Below are positions 45,306-54,344 of a stretch of DNA of 64,000 nt, one piece after another. Under the pieces are notes generated by a model, which was given only the letters and a program-made list of their open reading frames with translations, made no database searches and was not told the DNA's origin. Position 1 is the first letter of the stretch; each line of letters starts with the position of its first letter. The translations under genes and the position numbers were made by a program. This stretch comes from Acidianus brierleyi (GTDB taxonomy: Archaea; Thermoproteota; Thermoprotei_A; Sulfolobales; Sulfolobaceae): assembly GCF_003201835.2 (NCBI RefSeq), contig NZ_CP029289.2:1116001-1180000 (forward strand), given 5' to 3'.

Positions 45306-45841
45306 TGAAAATACTTGTAATGAGTAATATAAGATTCCCAGAGCCTCATATTGAAAGCACCTTGTCAACCATAATAAAGAAAGAAGAACCTGAGGCAATA
45401 GTATTAGATGGAGATACTACACAATGTTATTGGGATTACGAATGTCCAAGAGTAATTGACGTTCTATATGTTATAAGAAGCATAGCACCTTGGGCTCAAA
45501 TAGTTTATATCCAAGGAGATATGGATCCCCACGCAATAAAATGCATAATGGCGGAACCAAGATATAGAGAAGAAATTATAGGAACTACGATGTATATAGC
45601 TGACGTATCTTCAGTAAAATATTACATAATTCATGGACATCAAGGTGATGTCGATCAATTAAGGAAAGACGTAGGAGCTGGACCATGGGATTGGATAGTT
45701 ACTGGACAATACAAAAAACTTGAAATAGACAAATTAGCTAGAGTAATATACACTGGAGGTATTACAAGAGAGTTTCCTCCAGAAAGTAGAGGCTACCTAG
45801 TAATCACCGATTCTAATCATTACATTAGAACGTTAAGTTAA
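45305..45841 (+). CDS. Calcineurin-like phosphoesterase, diverged
   Basis: This 178-residue protein resembles the metallophosphatase fold: LDGDTTQ near residue 35, QGDMDPHA near 70 and IHGHQGDVD near 110. The opening DxH motif is replaced by MSNIRFPEP, so one metal ligand pair is missing. It may have lost activity or use an altered site. It overlaps the asparaginase gene by 1 nt, which implies coupled translation. Confidence 0.65.
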   Translation: MKILVMSNIRFPEPHIESTLSTIIKKEEPEAIVLDGDTTQCYWDYECPRVIDVLYVIRSIAPWAQIVYIQGDMDPHAIKCIMAEPRYREEIIGTTMYIADVSSVKYYIIHGHQGDVDQLRKDVGAGPWDWIVTGQYKKLEIDKLARVIYTGGITREFPPESRGYLVITDSNHYIRTLS

Positions 45842-45910
45842 ACCAAAGTTTTATAGCGTATTCCTGTTTAGAAAGGTCAACGTTTTTAATTTAATTTCAT
45901 TTTATCCTTT

Positions 45911-46291
45911 ATGGAAACAGACTTTAGACCAATAATAGTCTTATTTTCTGCTAAAAATGAAGAAACTACTGAACTATTCAGAAAAGTATTAAGAGAAGCG
46001 AAAGTTTTAGGAGGTAAAAAATTGATAATTCATGTGATAGAAGATGTAAATTATTGGGATTTCTTTTCAAACTCTAGAGAGGCAATTTTAGATAATCTTG
46101 ATTTGGGAATTGAAATATATACGTGGAAAACAACAGATACGGAAAATATGATCAAGAAAATAGAAGAAATAAATAACCCTAAAGGAATTGTAACTTTTTG
46201 CAGTGACGATTATAAATATATGATGAGAAAAATAATAGATAATCTTCCCACATCACTTAAGGCTAATATAATAAAAGACTACTGTAAGTAA
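45911..46291 (+). CDS. Hypothetical protein
   Basis: This 126-residue soluble protein of alternating strands and helices begins METDFRPIIVLF, a pattern suggesting a Rossmann-like or universal-stress-like fold. No nucleotide-binding motif is clear. It lies between the metallophosphatase and geranylgeranyl reductase genes, 38 nt before the latter, and may share its transcript. Function unknown. Confidence 0.5.
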   Translation: METDFRPIIVLFSAKNEETTELFRKVLREAKVLGGKKLIIHVIEDVNYWDFFSNSREAILDNLDLGIEIYTWKTTDTENMIKKIEEINNPKGIVTFCSDDYKYMMRKIIDNLPTSLKANIIKDYCK

Positions 46292-46329
46292 TTTTTTAAT
46301 GTTTAAAAGAAAAGGAAAGGCGAAATAAC

Positions 46330-47688
46330 TTGAAAGAACTAAACTACGATATTCTAATTATAGGTGGAGGTTTTGGAGGAGCCACTACAGCGTGGCATCT
46401 TGCAAACAAGGGTCTAAAAATTCTCCTTATAGATAGTAAACCTTGGAATAGAATAGGAGATAAACCTTGTGGTGATGCTGTAAGCAAAGAGCATTTTGAT
46501 AATTTAGGTATGCCTTATCCTGAAGGAGAACAACTAGAGCAAAAGATAGAAGGAATAAAAATTTACAGTCCAGATAACGAAACATCATGGAAAGTTGAAG
46601 GAGAAGGTTTCGAAATAAATGCTCCGGCATATACTCAAAGGCTACTTAAAGAAGCCCAAAACAGAGGAGTAGAAGTATTAGATTTGACAACAGCAATGAA
46701 ACCAATATTCGAAGATGGATACGTTAAAGGAGCAGTTCTTTTTGATAGAAGAAGCAATCAACAATTAGAAGTAAGAACAAAACTTGTTATTGAAGCAACT
46801 GGTTATTCTATGAGTTTTAGAAGTAAATTACCTAAAGAATTACCAATTACAGAAGAGTTGGATGAAAAAGATTCAGATATAGCATATAGAGAGGTAGGAT
46901 TTACAAAAGATGATATAGAGGATGCTGGATATTTAAAAATATTTATAAATCAGAAAGCATCACCAGGAGGATACTGGTGGTATTTCCCAAAAGGAAAGAA
47001 TAAGGTTAATGTGGGCTTAGGTATACAAGGAGGAATGGGGTATCCTAGTATTTATACTTTTTATCAAAAATTCTTAAATGATTATGCTCCAGATTTAGAA
47101 AAGGAAAAATTAATTGTAAAAGGTGGAGCATTAGTCCCTACTAGGAGACCCTTACCGACACTAGCATGGAATGGAATAATTGTTGTAGGAGATTCCGCAT
47201 ATACTGCAAATCCAGTTCATGGAGGTGGAAAAGGTTCAGCTATGATATCTGGATTCTGCGCCGCCAAATCAGCATTAAACGCTTTTGAAACAGGTGATTT
47301 TTCAGCAAACTCCTTATGGGGAACTAATTTATGCTATATAGAAAGATATGGAGCTAAACAAGCAAGTTTAGAGTTGTTCAGAAGATTTCTCCAAAAATTA
47401 TCTGATGATGAAATAAATTATGGAATGAAAAGGAGGGTTATTAGAGAAGAAGATCTACTTGAGACTAGTCTTAAAGGAGATTTCCAATTATCCGTAGTAA
47501 ATAAAGCAATGAGAGTAATATCAGCATTAGGTAAACCATCACTTCTCTTTAAATTAAAAACTGTTGCAGAATACATGAAAAAGATAAAAGAAATATATAA
47601 CGAATATCCATCTTCACCAGAAGATCTAAATAAGTGGAAAGCCAGAGTTAACGATACTCTACTAAATTTTGATCAAGCTATAAAATAA
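46330..47688 (+). CDS. Geranylgeranyl reductase (archaeal lipid saturation)
   Basis: This 452-residue FAD enzyme reduces the double bonds of geranylgeranyl chains in membrane lipid precursors. It matches the characterised Sulfolobus reductase in length and motifs: IIGGGFGGA (FAD loop), the substrate-pocket P-C-G-D motif in DKPCGDAVS near residue 45, YWWYFPKGKNKVNVGLG near 218, and the GD..Y..NPVHGGGKGSAMISG motif near residue 290. It starts with TTG at 46330. The end overlaps the DUF2070 gene by 27 nt in convergent orientation. Confidence 0.92.
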   Translation: MKELNYDILIIGGGFGGATTAWHLANKGLKILLIDSKPWNRIGDKPCGDAVSKEHFDNLGMPYPEGEQLEQKIEGIKIYSPDNETSWKVEGEGFEINAPAYTQRLLKEAQNRGVEVLDLTTAMKPIFEDGYVKGAVLFDRRSNQQLEVRTKLVIEATGYSMSFRSKLPKELPITEELDEKDSDIAYREVGFTKDDIEDAGYLKIFINQKASPGGYWWYFPKGKNKVNVGLGIQGGMGYPSIYTFYQKFLNDYAPDLEKEKLIVKGGALVPTRRPLPTLAWNGIIVVGDSAYTANPVHGGGKGSAMISGFCAAKSALNAFETGDFSANSLWGTNLCYIERYGAKQASLELFRRFLQKLSDDEINYGMKRRVIREEDLLETSLKGDFQLSVVNKAMRVISALGKPSLLFKLKTVAEYMKKIKEIYNEYPSSPEDLNKWKARVNDTLLNFDQAIK

Positions 47689-49251
47689 AATGAATATTAA
47701 CAATAACAGATATGGAGATATTATTGGTATCCAGAATGTCCTAAGAGTATAACTTCCAACTTTTTCCAGTCCTTCGACCATCGAAGATATTATTTTACCT
47801 ATAACTTTAGTTCTTATTTTCATTATTTTTTGTTCTGATTTAACTTCCTTCATGTTTTCTATAGCCTTGATCCCTAATTCTCTGGAAATGTTTATTAGAT
47901 TTACACAAGGCTGTGAAGGAACATAAAGGCTATATAATGAAGTACCCGTACAAGTATGGTCATCAGGTGTTACTAAAATTACTCTATCCGCCAAATCTTT
48001 TAGCTTATCCTTTAATTGTTCACCAAGTTCAACTGATGCATTATTACCAAAAACATATATAATCAATATTTTCTTTTCTCCATCGCCTATAGCCATAACT
48101 TTTACCTTATTACAACATATTCCTTCACACTTCTCGCTTAAAGTGCCCTCAGCATAACCAAAGTATAGAGGTTTTTTAAAGCCTGTTTTTTTCTCTCTTA
48201 TAAATTCCCTAATTGTAGAGATTTCTTCTCTAGAAAATTCCTCTTTTAAGTTTTCATTATGACAATCGATCAAGAAATTATTATTTTCGACCATATCTTT
48301 CCACAGGGAAGTTGGCATATCATCTATTCCTTTCCCTGGCCTTTCTACGAATGTTAAAGAAGATTTATCAAAAACAAGAGTAGTAAGCTTGAAACTTCCT
48401 CTATCATTAAATTCTATTCCATAAAATGAATTAGGTTCCATGCCCTTATCAGTTTCGGCCTTAATATAACTTGCAATTATATTTGAATAAGATCTGGAAG
48501 GAAGATCTATATCATGACTACCAGGCCCATGAAAAACTACTACATTTTTCATTTTTTCTTCTATAATGTATGGTAATTTAGAACTTCCTACACTGCCATA
48601 AAGACCGTAATGTATTTGGGGTAAAATAAGTAATCTATCGGAAATTTTTAATGTATAGATATTAACATAATACGGTATAGATAATTTATCGAGAAACTTC
48701 TCTAACTCATCTTCCCTCTTATAATTTATTGCTCTTAGGAATGGTCTTACTACGGTAAGTGAAGAGATTCCAAGAAGTTTTGTTCCCTTTCTATCGATGG
48801 AGTATATATAAAGATATGTTATTAAGGCTACAAGAAATATGTAAAGAAAGACTCTAATGTCATTAGGTACAGATATAATTACTGGTATAATAGAAGCTCC
48901 AAAAGATATCAGAGAGGAATATAGAGCTTTGTAATCTATAAGTAGAGAGTAATCTAGAAACGGAAGGAAGATCCCGTAGGAATAAAGATAAAATTCTGGA
49001 AATAATGAAAAAATAAGATATATTATTGAAGAAAATGAAAAGATTGTAAGTCCTGTCTTAATTTTTGATCTAAATATTACAAATAAAATAATACCATAAC
49101 TAATAAAAGAATAAATAAAAGCCAAACCAATTTCTAAACCTCTAAATAGAATCAAAGCAGACTCTATGCCATCCACTCCAATTAGTAACCTTAGACTAGG
49201 AAGACTAATTATCTTCGAGTAATACTTTCTGGTAATTTTTTCAGAATCCAC
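47662..49251 (-). CDS. DUF2070 family membrane protein
   Basis: This 529-residue protein has an N-terminal half of seven or eight hydrophobic helices and a soluble C-terminal half with conserved HGPGSHDIDLPSRS (residue about 240), an IDCHNEN segment near 300 and VTPDDHTCTG near 440. It ends in another membrane segment. DUF2070 is an archaeal family of unknown function; the clustered His/Asp residues suggest a metal-dependent enzyme at the membrane face. It converges on geranylgeranyl reductase. Confidence 0.72.
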   Translation of the reverse strand: MDSEKITRKYYSKIISLPSLRLLIGVDGIESALILFRGLEIGLAFIYSFISYGIILFVIFRSKIKTGLTIFSFSSIIYLIFSLFPEFYLYSYGIFLPFLDYSLLIDYKALYSSLISFGASIIPVIISVPNDIRVFLYIFLVALITYLYIYSIDRKGTKLLGISSLTVVRPFLRAINYKREDELEKFLDKLSIPYYVNIYTLKISDRLLILPQIHYGLYGSVGSSKLPYIIEEKMKNVVVFHGPGSHDIDLPSRSYSNIIASYIKAETDKGMEPNSFYGIEFNDRGSFKLTTLVFDKSSLTFVERPGKGIDDMPTSLWKDMVENNNFLIDCHNENLKEEFSREEISTIREFIREKKTGFKKPLYFGYAEGTLSEKCEGICCNKVKVMAIGDGEKKILIIYVFGNNASVELGEQLKDKLKDLADRVILVTPDDHTCTGTSLYSLYVPSQPCVNLINISRELGIKAIENMKEVKSEQKIMKIRTKVIGKIISSMVEGLEKVGSYTLRTFWIPIISPYLLLLIFILFYSLIKI

Positions 49252-49280
49252 TTGTAAAAGAAAGTAAAGGGGGTTAAAAA

Positions 49281-49571
49281 TTGATTGAACTTGATAAAGA
49301 ATATTTAGGCGTTAAAAAAATCATTTATAATAAATTAGATGAATGCGATCTTTACGTCTTAGAGAACGATAATGAAACTTTTTTGCTTTTCTTTTTTAAT
49401 GGTAAAATTCCTTATTTTAAAATCATGCCAATATTCTCAGGGAGATGGGAGTGTGAAGAAGCAATATATAATCCAGTAGGATTATATGGCTTTATTATAG
49501 ATAATGAAGATGTTAATGCTAAGATAAAACAAAAACTGGAGGAATTGAAAGAAAATGTTAAGAAATTATGA
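49281..49571 (+). CDS. Hypothetical small protein
   Basis: This 96-residue protein (TTG start at 49281) has an N-terminal beta-rich region and a coiled-coil-like lysine-glutamate tail (KIKQKLEELKENVKKL). No family is recognised. It overlaps the HAD phosphatase gene by 17 nt, so translation is coupled. It may be a partner of that enzyme. Confidence 0.45.
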   Translation: MIELDKEYLGVKKIIYNKLDECDLYVLENDNETFLLFFFNGKIPYFKIMPIFSGRWECEEAIYNPVGLYGFIIDNEDVNAKIKQKLEELKENVKKL

Positions 49572-50346
49572 TCTAATAATAAGCGATGTTGACGGAGTAA
49601 TAATAAGGGAAGGCGAACCTATATGGGAAAATATAGAAGCTTTAAGATTCCTACAGGAACTTGGTAAAAAAGTAATATTTGTAACCAATAATTCTGGATT
49701 TAGTAGAGTAGTTTTATCTAGGCAATTAAATTATTTAGGTCTTTCAGCAAATCCTTCACAGATAATAACAAGCGGATTAGCTGCGGCTATCTATATGAGA
49801 AGAAAAATGAAAATAAATTCAGTTTTTATTATAGGAGAAGAAGGACTAATTGAAGAAATGAAAAATTTCAATTTTAAAGTAATATCTATGAGTGAAGTTG
49901 ATATTAATAATCCCGACGCTGTTGTTTTAGGTTTAGATAGACTAAGTACATACGATAAGCTTTCTGCCGGAATGCGTTGCGTAGCCAGAGGATCAAAATT
50001 TATAGTTACGAACATGGATAGGCTATGGCCATCGAAAGACGGCTTAAAATTAGGTGCAGGAGCATTAGCTAGCGTAATAATTTATGCACTAAAAAGAGAA
50101 CCTGATTTCATAGCAGGAAAACCTAACAAATGGATAATAGATGTGGCTATGGAGATCTCAGGAATACGAGATTTAAAAAAAGTTGTGGTAATAGGAGATC
50201 AAATAGATACTGATGTTAGAATGGGATTCAATATAGGAGCTGATACTGTCTTAGTATTAACAGGAATTTCTACAAAAGACGATGTAGAGAAGTCAGAAAT
50301 TAAACCAAAATACATTGTAAACAACCTTTCAGAAATTGCTAATTAA
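49555..50346 (+). CDS. HAD-superfamily phosphatase (NagD/p-nitrophenylphosphatase type)
   Basis: This 263-residue HAD phosphatase with a C2 cap has the nucleophile motif SDVDGVII near residue 10, FVTNNSG near 44, the lysine in GKPNKW near 185 and the terminal acidic motif IGDQIDTDVRMG near residue 218. NagD-type enzymes hydrolyse sugar phosphates or phosphoglycolate. It follows the small unknown gene by coupled overlap and precedes the sdh operon. Confidence 0.85.
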   Translation: MLRNYDLIISDVDGVIIREGEPIWENIEALRFLQELGKKVIFVTNNSGFSRVVLSRQLNYLGLSANPSQIITSGLAAAIYMRRKMKINSVFIIGEEGLIEEMKNFNFKVISMSEVDINNPDAVVLGLDRLSTYDKLSAGMRCVARGSKFIVTNMDRLWPSKDGLKLGAGALASVIIYALKREPDFIAGKPNKWIIDVAMEISGIRDLKKVVVIGDQIDTDVRMGFNIGADTVLVLTGISTKDDVEKSEIKPKYIVNNLSEIAN

Positions 50347-50377
50347 AGTTTATTTTTTTAACTGATAATAGTTTAGC

Positions 50378-52075
50378 ATGGACAAAACTTCTTATGATGC
50401 AATCGTCGTTGGAGGAGGACTAGCCGGTTTAATGGCAGCACATGAAATAGCAGTCTCTGGATATAAAGTAGCAGTAATCTCAAAGGTATTTCCTACTAGA
50501 TCTCATTCTTCATCCGCAGAAGGAGGAATAGCCGCATATATACAAGGAAATTCAGATCCCAATGATGACCCACAGTATATGACATACGATACTGTCAAAG
50601 GAGGAGACTATCTTGTTGATCAAGACGCAGCAGAATTACTTTCAATGAAATCTGGGGAAATAGTAAGAATAATGGAAAGTTGGGGTACTCTATTTAATAG
50701 ACAGCCGGATGGCAGAGTAGCCGTAAGATATTTTGGCGGACAAACATATCCAAGAACAAGATTCGTTGGAGACAAAACTGGTATGGCATTACTTCACGCA
50801 TTATTTCAGAGAGTATCTGGACTTAATATAGATTTTTACAACGAATGGTTTGCTCTAGATCTAATCAGAAATGATAAAAAAATTGTAGGATTAGTAGCAA
50901 TGGAGATGAAGTCAATGGAACCGACTTTCTTCAAAACTAAGGCAGTAGTCATGGCTACTGGAGGAATGGGTATGCTATATGCACATTCAACTAATGCATA
51001 CATAAATACTGGAGACGGGTATGGCATGGCTTTAAGGGCTGGAGCAGCCCTTAAAGATCCAGAATTTGTACAATTCCATCCTACGGCGCTATATCCGTCA
51101 GACATTCTCATAAGCGAAGCTGCTAGAGGAGAAGGAGCCATACTCAAAAACAACAAAGGAGAAAGATTCATGACTAAATACGCACCCAAAAAATTAGATC
51201 TTGCACCTAGAGATATAGTATCGAGATCTATAATCACAGAAGTCAAAGAAGGTAGAGGATTCCCGGGAGGATATGTAGGATTAGACCTAACTCATTTAGG
51301 TGAGGAATATATAAAGGAAAGACTTGCGTTAGCATACGAGGCAGCATTAAACTTTGCTGGAGTCGATGCAACAAAAGAGCCAATACCCGTAAGGCCTGCG
51401 CAACATTACTATATGGGAGGAATAGACGTAGATATTACAGGGACTAATTATGATTTGATAGGTTTATTTGCGGCAGGAGAAGCTGCATGTGTATCAGTTC
51501 ATGGAGCAAACAGATTAGGATCTAACTCCCTTTTAGAAACTTTGGTATTCGGAAGAGAAACAGGAAAAACTGTAGTAAAATTCCTTTCTTCAGCTAATGA
51601 ATCTTCAGAAAGTCTTGATAAAGAAGCTGAAAAAATTGTGGATGAAGCGTATTCTTTTACAAAGAGCGAGAGTGGAGTTCACTTTGGTGTAGTCTTGAAT
51701 AAACTCAGAGAAACTATGTGGGAAAATATCGGAATCTTTAGAGATGAAAATGGAATGAAAACTGGACTCTCAGAGATAATTAAGCTTAGAGAAATGGCTA
51801 AAAACATGTATGTTACGGACAAGAGTAAAACTTACAATACTGAATTTTTCAATGCCCTAGAATTAAGAAATATGCTTGATTTAGCCCTAGTTATAGCTAA
51901 CGCAGCTATTAACAGAACTGAATCAAGAGGTGCTCATTATAGAACAGACTATCCAGAAAGAGATGATAAAAATTGGCTAAAACATACTATAGCTTACCTA
52001 AGAGGAAATACAGTCGAAATAGGATATAAACCAGTAAAAATTACAAAATGGCAACCAGAAGCCAGGGTGTATTAA
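50378..52075 (+). CDS. sdhA: Succinate dehydrogenase flavoprotein subunit
   Basis: This 565-residue FAD subunit oxidises succinate to fumarate in the TCA cycle and respiratory chain. It contains the GGGLAGLMAA FAD loop, the histidine expected to bind FAD covalently in RSHSSSAEGG near residue 45, a FHPTALYPSD region near 235 and the active-site arginine segment PVRPAQHYYMGG near residue 335. It starts an apparent sdhABCD operon. This complex is of the type found in Sulfolobus, with CCG-domain and small subunits in place of membrane anchors. Confidence 0.95.
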   Translation: MDKTSYDAIVVGGGLAGLMAAHEIAVSGYKVAVISKVFPTRSHSSSAEGGIAAYIQGNSDPNDDPQYMTYDTVKGGDYLVDQDAAELLSMKSGEIVRIMESWGTLFNRQPDGRVAVRYFGGQTYPRTRFVGDKTGMALLHALFQRVSGLNIDFYNEWFALDLIRNDKKIVGLVAMEMKSMEPTFFKTKAVVMATGGMGMLYAHSTNAYINTGDGYGMALRAGAALKDPEFVQFHPTALYPSDILISEAARGEGAILKNNKGERFMTKYAPKKLDLAPRDIVSRSIITEVKEGRGFPGGYVGLDLTHLGEEYIKERLALAYEAALNFAGVDATKEPIPVRPAQHYYMGGIDVDITGTNYDLIGLFAAGEAACVSVHGANRLGSNSLLETLVFGRETGKTVVKFLSSANESSESLDKEAEKIVDEAYSFTKSESGVHFGVVLNKLRETMWENIGIFRDENGMKTGLSEIIKLREMAKNMYVTDKSKTYNTEFFNALELRNMLDLALVIANAAINRTESRGAHYRTDYPERDDKNWLKHTIAYLRGNTVEIGYKPVKITKWQPEARVY

Positions 52076-52076
52076 A

Positions 52077-53024
52077 ATGAGCGAAAAAGAACAAGAAATA
52101 GTTGTTAAAATAAAAAGGTTTAGTCAAGATAAGGGAAACTATTGGCAGGAGTATAAGGTTAACGTAGACAGATTCACTCAAATGACAGAAGTTTTAAGAA
52201 GAATTAAAACTGAACAAGATCCTTCACTCTCGTATAGGGCTTCATGCCATATGGCTGTATGTGGAAGCTGTGGAATGAAAATAAATGGAGAGCCTAGATT
52301 AGCATGTAAAACCTTGGCTTTAGATATAGTAAAGAAATACAACTCCAATGTAATAACCCTAGAACCTATGGATTATTTCCAGCCTATAAAAGATCTAGTA
52401 GTAGACTTGGACGATTTCTACGATAGAATGTTTAAAGTAAAACCTAGATTATATCCTGATAAGGAAGTACTAGAAGGAAAGGCTGAACAAAGACTAAAGC
52501 CTGAAGATCAGAGAGAATTATGGAAATTTGAACAGTGCATATGGTGCGGCTTATGTGTATCAGGATGTCCATCTGTTCGTAATGATCCAGAGTTTTTAGG
52601 ACCTGCCGCCCATGCTAAAGGTTACAGATTCTTGGCAGATCCAAGAGATACGATTTATGAAGAAAGATTAAAAATACTTATAGATAGTTCATGGAGATGT
52701 ACTTATTGTTATCAGTGCTTTAATGTATGCCCGAGAGATGTAGAACCAGTAACTACTATAAAGAAAACTAGAGCTCACACTAGATTTCTTAAGGATAGAA
52801 GTGCCGTAGCTGAAATTGGAGAAAAACACATTGAGGCCATAGAAGAGTCAATAAAAGATTCAGGAATGATTAAAGAAGCTGAAGTTTACTTAAAAACATA
52901 CGGAGTGATAGCGTCATTAACTGATCTTATTTATGCATTCCAGAATGGAAAGCTTAAGTATGCATTTGTAAAAGAGATGAAAGTGAAAAACATGGATCAA
53001 ATAAGGAAAATTATGGGTGATTAG
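52077..53024 (+). CDS. sdhB: Succinate dehydrogenase iron-sulfur subunit
   Basis: This 315-residue electron-transfer subunit has a [2Fe-2S] motif in CHMAVCGSCGMKINGEPRLAC (residues about 58-78), a first cluster motif CIWCGLCVSGCP near 155 and a second CTYCYQCFNVCP near 210. It passes electrons from SdhA to the quinone site. It starts 1 nt after the sdhA stop. The added C-terminal helices are typical for archaeal SdhB. Confidence 0.94.
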   Translation: MSEKEQEIVVKIKRFSQDKGNYWQEYKVNVDRFTQMTEVLRRIKTEQDPSLSYRASCHMAVCGSCGMKINGEPRLACKTLALDIVKKYNSNVITLEPMDYFQPIKDLVVDLDDFYDRMFKVKPRLYPDKEVLEGKAEQRLKPEDQRELWKFEQCIWCGLCVSGCPSVRNDPEFLGPAAHAKGYRFLADPRDTIYEERLKILIDSSWRCTYCYQCFNVCPRDVEPVTTIKKTRAHTRFLKDRSAVAEIGEKHIEAIEESIKDSGMIKEAEVYLKTYGVIASLTDLIYAFQNGKLKYAFVKEMKVKNMDQIRKIMGD

Positions 53025-53025
53025 A

Positions 53026-53898
53026 ATGAAAGTAGCTTATTATCCTGGATGTGCTACTCATGGATTATCTAAAGATGTTGACATAGCAACTAAAAAAGTA
53101 GCTGATGTTTTAGGTTTAGAGTTAGTAGAGGTTGAAGATTGGAATTGTTGCGGAGGAGGATTCTTAGATGAGAGAGATGAAAAAGTTCATACAGCCTTAA
53201 ATCTTAGAAACCTTTCTAACGTCGAAAAAATGGGTTTAGAAAAAATGGTAACTCCTTGTAGTGTTTGCTTGCAAAGCCATAGATTAGCTTCGACCAAATA
53301 TAAAGAAAATAGAGACCTTAGAAAAGAGGTAGATAAGAAATTGAAAGAAGCTAATATTAATTATTCTGGAAAAGCTACAGCAGAACATATAGTTTGGATT
53401 CTTGTAAGAGATGTCGGTTTAGAAAAAATTAAATCAAATGTTAAAAAACCTTTAACTGGATTAAAAGTAGGAGCGTATTACGGGTGTCAAATGCTGAGAC
53501 CAGAACAAGTAATGGGCTTTGAGCCATCTTTCCATCCTCATAGCATGGAAGATCTTATTTCTGTTACAGGCGCTACTCCAGTATCTTTTCCTATGCAAAC
53601 AGCATGTTGCGGATTTCCATTAATGGGTAGCAATCCAAAGATCGGTTTAAAACTAGCATATAATGTAATGAATTCTGCAAAAAGCAAAGAAGCCGATATA
53701 ATGGTTCACCCGTGCAGTCTATGTCATCTGCAATTAGATGTAACTCAACTTAAAGTTAAAGCAGAATTTAACTTACCGTGGACTATGCCAGCAATTTACA
53801 TTACTCAATTACTAGGATTATCTTTCGGATTTTCTGCAGAAGAATTAGGTATAAGTAAAATAGCACAACAAATCCTTAAAGAAAAAGGTGTAATTTAG
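53026..53898 (+). CDS. sdhC: Succinate dehydrogenase subunit C (CCG-domain, SdhE-like)
   Basis: This 290-residue subunit holds two CCG (cysteine-rich) domains, seen as NCCGGGFLDE near residue 45 and ACCGFPLMGSNP near 200, each expected to help bind an iron-sulfur cluster. It resembles heterodisulfide reductase subunit B and replaces a transmembrane anchor in non-classical archaeal complex II. I chose the ATG at 53026 (MKVAYYPGCATHG), 1 nt after the sdhB stop, over a GTG 9 nt upstream. The complex is probably attached to the membrane as a monotopic protein. Confidence 0.92.
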   Translation: MKVAYYPGCATHGLSKDVDIATKKVADVLGLELVEVEDWNCCGGGFLDERDEKVHTALNLRNLSNVEKMGLEKMVTPCSVCLQSHRLASTKYKENRDLRKEVDKKLKEANINYSGKATAEHIVWILVRDVGLEKIKSNVKKPLTGLKVGAYYGCQMLRPEQVMGFEPSFHPHSMEDLISVTGATPVSFPMQTACCGFPLMGSNPKIGLKLAYNVMNSAKSKEADIMVHPCSLCHLQLDVTQLKVKAEFNLPWTMPAIYITQLLGLSFGFSAEELGISKIAQQILKEKGVI

Positions 53899-53907
53899 GT
53901 GAGTAAA

Positions 53908-54252
53908 ATGATAGAGGATGAAATAGTTGAAAGCCTAAAAAAGGCAGGAGCAGAAGTAGGTAACTGGTACGATGTTTCAGAAAGACCTGGAAAGAAACCT
54001 TTTGGTAAAGAAATAGAATATAAAATAGATGAAATAATGTGGGGTAAAGTTCATTTAAGGATAGAAGGAGATGTTTATATTCATATTATCTCTAAGATTC
54101 CGTTTAACTGGAAGGAGAGAGTAAAAGATTTGAAAATATCCGGAGAAATAGAAGATTCTGCAGGCGGATTATTATGGATAAAGGAAGATCCAAAAAATAT
54201 TGAAAAGGATATGAATATCATTAAACAATATCTTTTAAGTATTAAAAAATAA
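53908..54252 (+). CDS. sdhD: Succinate dehydrogenase subunit D (small, SdhF-like)
   Basis: This 114-residue small subunit lies at the end of the sdh operon in the position of SdhD of Sulfolobus-type complexes. The ATG at 53908 has a GGTGA motif with 5-nt spacing and is favoured over a GTG at 53899. There are no membrane helices, but a WYDVSERPGKKPFGK region near residue 20 and amphipathic segments suggest interface or membrane-surface contacts. Confidence 0.78.
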   Translation: MIEDEIVESLKKAGAEVGNWYDVSERPGKKPFGKEIEYKIDEIMWGKVHLRIEGDVYIHIISKIPFNWKERVKDLKISGEIEDSAGGLLWIKEDPKNIEKDMNIIKQYLLSIKK

Positions 54253-54260
54253 GGAGAGGA

Positions 54261-54306
54261 GGCCCCAACATCACTCTGCCACGGTTACGTGGAATGTCAG
54301 CTGGGT
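54261..54306. ncRNA. Candidate structured RNA hairpin with a K-turn-like motif
   Basis: Between the convergent sdhD and VWA genes lies a hairpin CCCA/TGGG, ACAT/ATGT and CCACG-GTTA-CGTGG (54264-54305). On the minus strand its middle contains CTGA on one side and GTGATG on the other, the pair that forms an L7Ae-type K-turn. It is not a normal C/D box RNA, because the two boxes are joined by the hairpin. The pairing is visible; function and strand are unknown. Confidence 0.4.
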
Positions 54307-54344
54307 ATGGCTATTTAAATTTAAGAAATTTTATTTAAAAAAGT

